From positions 1 through 31,252 of the forward strand of contig JAUYGW010000093.1 of NCBI GenBank assembly GCA_030690245.1: a DNA stretch of 31,252 nucleotides, in the 5' to 3' direction. The stretch comes from Gallionella sp. GTDB taxonomy: Bacteria; Pseudomonadota; Gammaproteobacteria; Burkholderiales; Gallionellaceae. Below the pieces are notes generated by a model, which was not told the origin of the DNA, did not search any database, and worked only from the letters and a program-made list of their open reading frames with translations. The translations under genes and the position numbers were made by a program. Positions 24,970 through 31,252 of the stretch are shown here, piece by piece. Numbering within the stretch: the first letter of the stretch is position 1; the number at the start of each line of letters is the position of its first letter.

Positions 24970-25021
24970 ACAGGGACCATGGCGAGTGCGAGTCTGCCCT
25001 ACAGGGATCATGGTCAGTGTG
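24970..25021. repeat. Imperfect 21-bp direct repeat, 31-bp period
   Basis: The segments 24970-24990 and 25001-25021 both begin ACAGGGA, share CATGG and AGTG, and differ at about four positions. They sit in the non-coding stretch before the kinase remnant. They could be short interspersed elements or debris of a former insertion. Confidence 0.6.
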
Positions 25022-25065
25022 CAGTATCTGCTTGATATAGCTGGCTCGCCATGACGGATATCTCC

Positions 25066-25477
25066 TTGGGTGTTGCTGGATTTTGAGCCCTTTGCCCGCG
25101 CCAACGCACCAGGCCTGGGAGCGCCTGGGGTCGGCATGGGTTTGATCATTGCCCGGATGCTGGCCGATTTGATGGGGGGCGAGGTCAGCGTCAGCAGCCA
25201 GCCGGATGTGGGCTCGGAGTTCAAAGTCAAGATCTTCCTGCTCGAACTGCACACCAGTTTGCCCACCGTGCCGCCCGGCGGGACAAGCCCCTGGCCGCGC
25301 CGGTCAAACCGCGTCTGGGGTATGTCGGGCCGCGCCAGCGGGTGCTGGTGGTGGACAACGAGGAGATCGACCGGGAACTGCTGGTGCAAGTGCTGCAACC
25401 GCTGGGCTTCGAGCTGCGTACTGCTTACTGCGGCCAGTGGCCATGCCGCCCTGGACCTGTTGGCCAGCGGCTACCAG
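25066..25477 (+). pseudogene. Remnant of a hybrid histidine kinase
   Basis: The frame at 25070 encodes the end of a kinase ATPase domain: FEPFARANAPGLGAPGVGMG, then IIARMLADLMGGEVSVSSQP and GSEFKVKIF. The next conserved piece, RVLVVDNEEIDRELLVQVLQ and PLGFEL, is the start of a receiver domain in another frame (about 25340-25430). GHAALDLLASGYQ (25439-25477) is in the first frame again. Two frame changes and the loss of everything before the G2 box show that the gene is dead. The sensor half is not present upstream, where only repeats are found. Such kinases often lie beside urtA in Comamonadaceae, so this was probably its regulator. Confidence 0.8.
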
Positions 25478-25478
25478 T

Positions 25479-26268
25479 CACCAGCCCGATGCGCTGGACG
25501 AATCCGGCTACATCGTGCTGCTGGACGCCATGATGCCCGGCATGGACAGCATTGAGGTGCCTCGCCAGCTGAAGTTGATGCCGCAAACGGCGCACATTCC
25601 CATTATTTTCATGACCGGCCTGACCGAGACCGAGCACCTGGTGGCCGCGCTGGAGGCGGGTGGTGTGGACTACGTCAACAAACCCCTCAAACCCAAGGAA
25701 GTGCTGGCCCGCATGCAGGTGCACCTGCAAGGCGCCAGGCGCGCAGTGCGCTTGATGCTTTTGGTTACGCCAGCATCACATCAGGGTGAGCGACGGGCAC
25801 CTGATGTGGCAGACTTCGCTGGCGCGTGAGTTGCTGATGCGCTACTACGGCACCGATGCGCCCACCACGCCTATTCCCGTGCTGACCTGGCTGCGCCGCC
25901 AGTTGGCGAAGGGCCTGCGCGGTGTCGAGCCGCCGCGCCTGAGTGTCGAACTGGGCCCCAAGCGCCTGAGCTTTCGCCTGCACCAGCAGATTGGCGACAG
26001 CGAAGGCGGTGGCGACTGGCTCATCATCATGCAGGAGGTCAGCGACGAGAGCGTGATCGAGGCCATGGGCCTGTGCTTCAAGCTCGCCCTCAAGGAAGCC
26101 GAGGTGCTGTACTGGGTGGTCAAGGGCAAGATCAACCGCGACATTGGCGACAATGTGGGTTCCAGCCCGATGACCGTGAAGAAACACCTGGAGCATGTGT
26201 TTGCCAAATTGGGCGTCGAAACCCGCACCGCCGCCGCCATGGCGATGCGCCGCATCCGGCAACTGTAG
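25479..26268 (+). pseudogene. Frameshifted LuxR-type response regulator
   Basis: Starting in the third frame, PDALDESGYIVLLDAMMPGM (25485-25544), IPIIFMTGLTETEHL and VNKPLKPKEVLARM form the second half of a receiver domain with the phospho-acceptor Asp and the Lys. The conserved reading then moves to a second frame (ALDAFGYASIT, about 25750-25782) and a third (RVSDGHLMWQTSLARELL, from about 25783). The last stretch stays open for about 160 codons to TAG 26266-26268. It ends with a LuxR-type helix-turn-helix, LKEAEVLYWVVKGKINRDIG and SSPMTVKKHLEHVFAKLGVE. The first half of this receiver is missing and is replaced by that of the kinase remnant. The C-terminal part could still be translated from the ATG at 25786. 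Confidence 0.75.
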
Positions 26269-26353
26269 CCGCAGTTTGAGGGTTAGTGTGTTGATGTACT
26301 CGCCAGGCTGTATTCCAGTTCCATGCTGGGTGCAGGAACCGACAAAGCGGGCG

Positions 26354-27406
26354 TCATTGGAGGTGCAGCGGTGTCGTGTGCAAAGCGTTTGCAACAGTCA
26401 GTTCGCCGCACAGCGGGGTGGCGGCGGTAGCGCACACTTGAGCGTCATCACGCTCGGTTGCCAGCAGGAAGTGCAGCTTGGCGAACGCCGCTTCGAGCAT
26501 CATGTCGCCGCCCGGTACGACGCCGATTCGGGACAGCGCCGCGCCCGTTGCATAGGCACCCGGCACGACGCTGCCCGATGTGCATTGCGTAATGTTCAGC
26601 ACCACGACACCACGCGCGACTGCGCGCTCGAGGGCCGCCATCAAGCCGCCATCGGTATCCGGTGCATTGCCGGCACCGTAACTGCGCAGGATCAGACCGC
26701 GTGTTGCGCGCTCATCGATCAGGGCATCCAGCATGCGGCCGGAGACGCCGGGGTAAAGGGTCAGCACGGAGACTGCCGCGTCAGCAAAGTACGGGACGAC
26801 GAAGTTACGCGCGGTCGGCGGCAGCAAGCGCTCGGCATGCAGCCGAACGTCGATGCCGACGTCGGCAAGCGGCGGATAATTGGGCGAGCCGAAGGCGTCG
26901 AATGCGTCGCTCGAGAGCTTGCTGCTGCGGTTTCCCCGGAGCAACTGGCGGCCGAAAAAAACCCCCACCTCATTCACCGGGAATCTGGCTGCCAGCAGCA
27001 GTGCCGCTTCCAGGTTGGCCAACGCATCGCTGCGTGCCTGCGCGAGGGGAATTTGCGAGCCGGTGAAGATGACGGGCTTGTCGATGCCGCGCAGCATGAA
27101 TGAAAGCGCCGAAGCGCTCCAGGCCAGTGTGTCGGTCCCGTGCAGCACGACGAAGCCGTCATAGGCTTCCCAGTGGGCAATCAGGGCATCTGCCATGGCG
27201 CGCCAGCTGGCTGGACGCAAATTGGCGCTGTCGATCGGCGTATCCAGCTCGATCACGTCGAAGTCGGGCAATGCGCCACCAGCGTGTCTCAGTAGCACCT
27301 CGCGGACGCGTCCGGCAAAGCCGCGCATCGGGCGGTAGCCGTCAGCGGACGGCTCCATCCCGATGGTGCCGCCGGTGTGCAGGACCAAGACCCGGCGCGT
27401 CTTCAT
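26354..27406 (-). CDS. ansA: L-asparaginase
   Basis: Hydrolyses L-asparagine to aspartate and ammonia. The protein has 350 residues and the two asparaginase threonine motifs: LHTGGTIGM at the N-terminus (Thr14 nucleophile position) and LHGTDTLAWSAS (89-100, Thr91/Asp92). The conserved FTGSQIPLAQARSDALANL region follows. No signal peptide is seen, so it is probably cytoplasmic. The ATG at 27406 overlaps the aspartase stop by four bases (ATGA), showing translational coupling; a much longer open frame upstream is only the aspartase gene read in another frame. Together with aspartase it turns asparagine into fumarate and two ammonium ions. It converges on the decayed response regulator, with 85 bases between. 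Confidence 0.92.
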   Translation of the reverse strand: MKTRRVLVLHTGGTIGMEPSADGYRPMRGFAGRVREVLLRHAGGALPDFDVIELDTPIDSANLRPASWRAMADALIAHWEAYDGFVVLHGTDTLAWSASALSFMLRGIDKPVIFTGSQIPLAQARSDALANLEAALLLAARFPVNEVGVFFGRQLLRGNRSSKLSSDAFDAFGSPNYPPLADVGIDVRLHAERLLPPTARNFVVPYFADAAVSVLTLYPGVSGRMLDALIDERATRGLILRSYGAGNAPDTDGGLMAALERAVARGVVVLNITQCTSGSVVPGAYATGAALSRIGVVPGGDMMLEAAFAKLHFLLATERDDAQVCATAATPLCGELTVANALHTTPLHLQ

Positions 27407-28827
27407 GCCACGGCCCGTGGCGCCAGCATCGACTGGGGGCTCAACAGGGCGTCGAGTCGGGCGGCATCGAGCAGACCTTCGCCGATCACCAGTTCGCGAA
27501 CCGTTGAACCGGTATGCAGCGCCTGCGCCGCGATCCGCGAAGAATTCGCATAACCGATGTGCGGCACCAGCGCAGTAATGATGCCGATGCTGCGCTCGAC
27601 ATGACGCTGACACTGCGCGCGATCCGCCCGGATCCCCCGGATGCAGCGATGTTCGAACATGCGGCAGGCGGAGTCGAGCATCTTGATCGAGCTGAGCAGG
27701 TTGTAGACGATCAGCGGCTCCATCGCATTCAGCTGGAGCTGACCGGCTTCCGCCGCCATGGTGACGGCGAGATCGTTGCCGATGACCTGGTAGGCGGTCT
27801 GGTTGACGGCCTCCGGAATCACCGGGTTGACCTTGCCAGGCATGATCGACGAGCCGGGCTGCATCGGGGGCAGGTGGATCTCGCCGAAGCCAGTGCGCGG
27901 GCCACTGGAAAGCAGGCGCAGGTCGTTGGCGACCTTGGACAGTTTGATGGCGAGGCGCTTGAGAATTCCGGAAAAGAGTACGAAGGCGCCCATGTCGGAG
28001 GTGGCTTCGATCAGGTTGGTGGCGGGTACGATCGGCTTGCCTGAGATATCCGCCAGATAACGCACCGCCAGCGCCGCGTAGTTCGGGTGGGTATTGATGC
28101 CGGTGCCGATCGCCGTGCCGCCGAGATTGACTTCGCACAGCAGCAGGCAGGCTTCGCGGATGCGGTCGATGTCCTCGCCGAGGTTGACCGCGAAGGCATC
28201 GAACTCCTGACCCAGTGTCATCGGCACGGCGTCTTGCATCTGGGTGCGGCCCATCTTCAGCACGTCGGCGAATTCGCTGCCTTTTTCTTCCAGTGCGCTC
28301 TTGAGGCTGGCGATGGCCTCGATCAGCGGCTCCGCGGCGAACTGCAGACCGACGCAGACAGCAGTCGGATAGGCGTCGTTGGTCGATTGGGACTGGTTGA
28401 CGTCGTCGTTCGGGTGCAGGTGTTCGTAGCTACCTTTCGGATGCCCCAGCTTTTCGAGCGCAAGGTTTGCGATCACTTCGTTGGCGTTCATGTTGGTCGA
28501 GGTGCCGGCACCGCCCTGAATCAGGTCGACCACAAAGGCGTCGTGCAGGCGCCCGCCGATGATGTCGTCGCAGGCGGCAAGGATCGCTTGCGCCTTGTTC
28601 GGTGTGAGCAGGTCGAGGTCGCTGTTGGCGCGTGCGGCGGCGGCCTTGACCATCGCCAGCGCCTTCACGAAGGCTGGAAAGTGGCTGATCGGCACGCCGG
28701 TGATGGCAAAGTTATCAACGGCACGCTGGGTCTGGATGCCGAACCAGCTGTCGGCCGGCAGTTCCATGTCACCAAGCAAGTCGTGTTCGGTACGGGTAGG
28801 TTGAGTCATGATCGGATTGGTTTTCAT
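27403..28827 (-). CDS. aspA: Aspartate ammonia-lyase
   Basis: Aspartase converting L-aspartate to fumarate and ammonium; 474 residues from the ATG at 28827, or 468 from the ATG at 28809. Neither start has a clear ribosome binding site. The superfamily signature GSSIMPGKVNP (325-335) holds the catalytic Ser on its mobile loop. GAGTSTNMNANEV (107-118), STNDAYPT and GRTQMQDAVPMTLGQEF favour aspartase over fumarase, which has GSGTQSNMN and RTHLQDA at these sites. It is the middle gene of symporter-aspA-ansA, 56 bases after the symporter stop and four bases overlapping ansA. The product fumarate feeds malate and hence MaeB. Confidence 0.94.
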   Translation of the reverse strand: MKTNPIMTQPTRTEHDLLGDMELPADSWFGIQTQRAVDNFAITGVPISHFPAFVKALAMVKAAAARANSDLDLLTPNKAQAILAACDDIIGGRLHDAFVVDLIQGGAGTSTNMNANEVIANLALEKLGHPKGSYEHLHPNDDVNQSQSTNDAYPTAVCVGLQFAAEPLIEAIASLKSALEEKGSEFADVLKMGRTQMQDAVPMTLGQEFDAFAVNLGEDIDRIREACLLLCEVNLGGTAIGTGINTHPNYAALAVRYLADISGKPIVPATNLIEATSDMGAFVLFSGILKRLAIKLSKVANDLRLLSSGPRTGFGEIHLPPMQPGSSIMPGKVNPVIPEAVNQTAYQVIGNDLAVTMAAEAGQLQLNAMEPLIVYNLLSSIKMLDSACRMFEHRCIRGIRADRAQCQRHVERSIGIITALVPHIGYANSSRIAAQALHTGSTVRELVIGEGLLDAARLDALLSPQSMLAPRAVA

Positions 28828-28883
28828 AAGAGGTGAAGGTGCCGGAGCGCAAGACCCCGGTCACACGCGGCTTGCAATCAAGT

Positions 28884-30341
28884 TCAGGCGGTCTGCACGG
28901 CGGTCTTGTCGGCACGAATGTCGTCTTGCGGCTCCAGTACCCAGGCATCGAGGTCGATGTTCATATCCGCGAAGCGGCGGGCATCAAAGGCTGGTTCGGC
29001 AATGCCTTTGGCAATTTGCTGGTCATAGTCGCGCATCAGACGCAGGCCGGGCTTGAACAGCATGACCAGTGCGAACAGGTTGGCGAGTGCAAGAAAGCCC
29101 ATGGTCACGTCGGCAAAACCGAAGGCGGTGCCCAGATCGGTGGTGGCACCCCAGCCGCAAAGAACGACGACTGCAACGCGATAGGCCATGATGAGCCCCT
29201 GGTTCTTGTCACTGAAGAATTTCAGGCTGTTCTCGCCGAGGTAGTAGTTATAGATGATGGTGGTGAAGCCGAACAGCAACATGGCGATACTGACGAAAAT
29301 GCGTCCCCACTCCCCGACATGGCCGGCCAACGAAGCTTGGGTGAGCGCCACGCCACCGATCTCTGACGTTATGCCAGGCTGATAAACGCTGCCAAGCAGA
29401 ACAATAAAAGCGGTGCATGAACAGAGGATGATGGTATCGATGAACACCGAGAAGGCCTGCACGATCCCCTGGCTTGCCGGATGGGGAACATAGGCGACGG
29501 CGGCGACGTTGGGCGCGCTGCCCAGGCCTGCTTCATTGGAAAACAAGCCGCGTTTGACGCCCATCAAGATGGCCGCGCCCATGCCGCCACCGATAGCGGG
29601 TTCGAGTCCGAAGGCACTCTTGATGATCAGTGCGATCACGGCCGGAATCTGCTCCACGTTCAGAGCCAGTACCACCAGCGCAATCGCCAGATAACCGATT
29701 GCCATGACTGGGACCAGCACCTCGGCGACTTGAGCGATACGCTTGACGCCACCGAAGATGATCACACCCACCACCAGTGCCATGCCGATTCCTGTCGCGA
29801 GGACCGGAATTCCGAAGGCATCGTTGATCGATGTTGCGACCGAATAGGACTGAAGCGCACTGAAACCGAAGCCGAAGGTCACCAGCAGCAGCACCGAATA
29901 GAGTGCGGCCAGCCACTTCCAGTTGTCGCCCATGCCACCCGAAATATAGTAGGCCGGACCGCCCCGGTAGGTACCGTCGGGTTCGGCCTTCTTGTAAGCC
30001 TGAGCGAGCGTGCATTCAAAGTAGCTGGTGGCCATACCGATCAGGCCCACCACCCACATCCAGAAGATGGCACCGGGCCCGCCAAGCGTAATTGCTACCG
30101 CAACGCCAGCGATGTTGCCGCCACCGACGCGACCCGCCACCGACAGGATCAGCGCCTGGAAAGAGCTCAGGTGCCCGTGTTTGTCTTTCGAGAACGCCTG
30201 ATTTGCGCCGAGGATGCCAAACATGCGGCCGAAATAGCGGAACTGCACGAAGCGCGAGCCGATCGTAAACCACAACCCCAGTCCGATCAGTACAACAATG
30301 AGCACCTTGCTCCACAGAAGATCATTCAGGAAATCAAGCAT
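28884..30341 (-). CDS. Alanine/glycine:cation symporter (AgcS family)
   Basis: Sodium- or proton-coupled amino acid importer of 485 residues with about ten or eleven hydrophobic segments. Family motifs are near residues 50-75 (VAGRVGGGNIAGVAVAITLG, then GPGAIFWMW) and in GVKRGLFSNEAGLGSAPNVAA. I chose the ATG at 30341 (MLDFLNDL) because GGAGA lies 9-10 bases before it; the in-frame ATG at 30356 has no such site. The family usually carries alanine, glycine or glutamine. In an operon with aspartase and asparaginase, the substrate here might be asparagine or aspartate, which is inference. A 25-codon leader frame overlaps its start. Confidence 0.9.
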   Translation of the reverse strand: MLDFLNDLLWSKVLIVVLIGLGLWFTIGSRFVQFRYFGRMFGILGANQAFSKDKHGHLSSFQALILSVAGRVGGGNIAGVAVAITLGGPGAIFWMWVVGLIGMATSYFECTLAQAYKKAEPDGTYRGGPAYYISGGMGDNWKWLAALYSVLLLVTFGFGFSALQSYSVATSINDAFGIPVLATGIGMALVVGVIIFGGVKRIAQVAEVLVPVMAIGYLAIALVVLALNVEQIPAVIALIIKSAFGLEPAIGGGMGAAILMGVKRGLFSNEAGLGSAPNVAAVAYVPHPASQGIVQAFSVFIDTIILCSCTAFIVLLGSVYQPGITSEIGGVALTQASLAGHVGEWGRIFVSIAMLLFGFTTIIYNYYLGENSLKFFSDKNQGLIMAYRVAVVVLCGWGATTDLGTAFGFADVTMGFLALANLFALVMLFKPGLRLMRDYDQQIAKGIAEPAFDARRFADMNIDLDAWVLEPQDDIRADKTAVQTA

Positions 30342-30411
30342 GACGATTTTCTCCATTTATTGCTGCTGTTTGGGCAGGCGAACTGAATGAACAGTTAAAA
30401 GTGTTTGGCAT
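30334..30411 (-). CDS. Possible 25-residue leader peptide of the symporter operon
   Basis: An ATG at 30411 preceded by GGAGACAAACC opens a frame of 25 codons. Its TGA (30334-30336) lies just inside the symporter gene, so the two frames overlap by eight bases. The peptide has four Asn and four Ala and no hydrophobic segment. Its ribosome binding site is at least as good as that of the symporter. Translational coupling or amino-acid-sensitive control is conceivable. It may also be a chance frame. Confidence 0.3.
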   Translation of the reverse strand: MPNTFNCSFSSPAQTAAINGENRHA

Positions 30412-30583
30412 GGTTTGTCTCCATTTGTGACGTGCTGCTGTCAGTTTTTTTGCCGGAAGGCTTGCCCATTTGAGCAGGCGGTCGGAGCGGGCGGGAGTTG
30501 CCGATCTGGCACAAAGCAGCGCAAAATGGCGCTATGAGTGTTCCATACTGTTCCATTGCAAGCGAAGCGTCGAGGGAAGACCT
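30412..30583. promoter_or_regulatory. Divergent promoter region, symporter operon / regulator
   Basis: This non-coding stretch separates the symporter leader (minus) from the HTH regulator (plus), and both promoters should lie here. TGTTCCAT occurs twice at 30539-30546 and 30549-30556, exactly ten bases apart, 28 bases before the regulator's GTG. Two same-face half-sites one helical turn apart could be an operator for autoregulation. I found no convincing -35/-10 pair. Confidence 0.4.
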
Positions 30584-31252
30584 GTGAACGAGGATTTCGC
30601 CCGCAATTTGCGGCTGTTATGCAGCTACTACAAATCGATCGCCGAGGTGTGTCGACGGCTGGACTTCAGCCGTCCGCAGTTCAACCGCTACCTCAGTGGC
30701 CGCTATCGACCTAACACGCATACACTGAAACGTTTTTGCGAATTTTTTGGCGTTGAGGAACATGAAATCCTCTTGCCAAGCGCGCAGTTTGAGCACTTGG
30801 TGCAAGTGCGGCCGCAGACCCGCCACGGCGAGACCGATAATGCGCCCGATGCGCCGCATCTGGCTCGCCTTAAAGAAAGTGGCACGGCCGGGCTGGACAG
30901 ATTTCTCGGTTTCTACTTCGAAACTTATATGTCGATGGCCTGCCCGGGGAAAATTCTACGCACCCTGGTTGCCATTGAGCGCCGGGGTGACCGCGTCTAC
31001 TACCAACGCACCGAGCGGCTGATTGAGCACCCCAGCAAAAAGGCTTACCACGGCATCTATCTGGGTACGGTGCACCTTTTGACCGACCGGATTTTTCTCA
31101 ACGACTACGAGACCCTGACCGGGCTTGAAATGACGCAGACCGTCCTGTTCCCGTCATTCAAGAATCGCATCACACGCCTGACTGGGCTGAAATTAGGCGT
31201 TTCCGACAGCAATGAGCGAATACCCTGCTGCGCTCGCGTGATCTATGAGCAC
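30584..31252 (+). CDS. XRE-type HTH transcriptional regulator, N-terminal part (continues at 41)
   Basis: The first 223 codons of a 271-residue protein completed at 41-187 across the terminal repeat. The start is GTG 30584, preceded by GAGGGAAGA. Residues about 5-62 form a helix-turn-helix: SIAEVCRRLDFSRPQFNRYL, then SGRYRPNTHTLKRFCEFFGV, with the recognition helix near SRPQFNRYL. The rest (about 85-271) is a domain I do not recognise, with features such as FLGFYFETYMS and HGIYLGTVHLLTDRIFLNDYE that suggest a beta-rich effector or dimerisation fold. It is divergent from the symporter-aspA-ansA operon and is its most likely regulator. The ligand is unknown. The intact frame across the junction is strong evidence that the two ends are contiguous. 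Confidence 0.8.
   Translation, partial: MNEDFARNLRLLCSYYKSIAEVCRRLDFSRPQFNRYLSGRYRPNTHTLKRFCEFFGVEEHEILLPSAQFEHLVQVRPQTRHGETDNAPDAPHLARLKESGTAGLDRFLGFYFETYMSMACPGKILRTLVAIERRGDRVYYQRTERLIEHPSKKAYHGIYLGTVHLLTDRIFLNDYETLTGLEMTQTVLFPSFKNRITRLTGLKLGVSDSNERIPCCARVIYEH
31213..31252. repeat. 40-bp terminal direct repeat, right copy
   Basis: Identical to positions 1-40 and in the same orientation. It lies within the regulator gene (codons 211-223) and continues in frame when joined to position 41. Confidence 0.95.

Noticed and set aside
1..31252. Plasmid, prophage, transposon or defence island
   Set aside because: No Rep, Par, integrase, transposase, phage structural, toxin-antitoxin, restriction or CRISPR gene is visible on either strand. 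Apart from the remnants, all genes are metabolic, transport or regulatory.

Overview
The window looks like chromosomal-type DNA from a GC-rich betaproteobacterium, most likely Burkholderiales and probably Comamonadaceae (Rhodoferax/Polaromonas-like). The indicators are the tctABC operon with a Bug-type receptor, the homodimeric-E1 pyruvate dehydrogenase operon whose E3 carries its own lipoyl domain, adjacent phaA-phaB, and the UrtA-type receptor. The genus is an inference from gene content only. There are no rRNA or tRNA genes, CRISPR arrays, integrases, transposases, phage genes or plasmid replication genes that I can see.

The first 40 bases are identical to the last 40. Joining the ends over this overlap restores one uninterrupted 271-codon regulator gene (30584-31252, then 41-187). 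The sequence therefore behaves as a closed 31,212-bp circle, or as one unit of a tandem array.

Layout around the circle: (a) 261-7642 is a tricarboxylate uptake locus. It holds the sensor kinase tctE and response regulator tctD, a divergent periplasmic binding protein, and the operon tctC-tctB-tctA followed by a TerC-universal stress protein fusion whose start overlaps the end of tctA. (b) 7863-14249 holds two ATP-citrate-lyase-like subunits, the larger one 900 residues long with an altered active site, followed by the malic enzyme maeB. (c) 14250-23460 begins with a decayed copy of the aceE 5' end, then a PdhR-like GntR repressor on the opposite strand, aceE-aceF-lpdA, and phaA-phaB. (d) 23608-26268 holds an orphan urea-type receptor gene (urtA), a clear terminator, repeats, and the frameshifted remains of a two-component system. 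(e) 26354-30341 (minus strand) holds asparaginase, aspartase and an alanine/glycine:cation symporter, divergent from the junction-spanning regulator gene.

The genes converge on acetyl-CoA. Asparagine and aspartate are deaminated to fumarate, and MaeB turns malate into pyruvate plus NADPH. Pyruvate dehydrogenase makes acetyl-CoA, imported citrate may be cleaved by the lyase-like enzyme, and PhaA/PhaB condense and reduce acetyl-CoA towards polyhydroxybutyrate (phaC is not in the window). The lyase-like and pyruvate dehydrogenase operons carry the same bipartite sequence element about 112-120 bases before their start codons, which suggests common control. The main points of interest are this element, the unusual lyase-like enzyme, the 56-base perfect repeat flanking the repressor, the decayed two-component system and the circular closure. 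No computation or database search was run. All homology calls are by eye.
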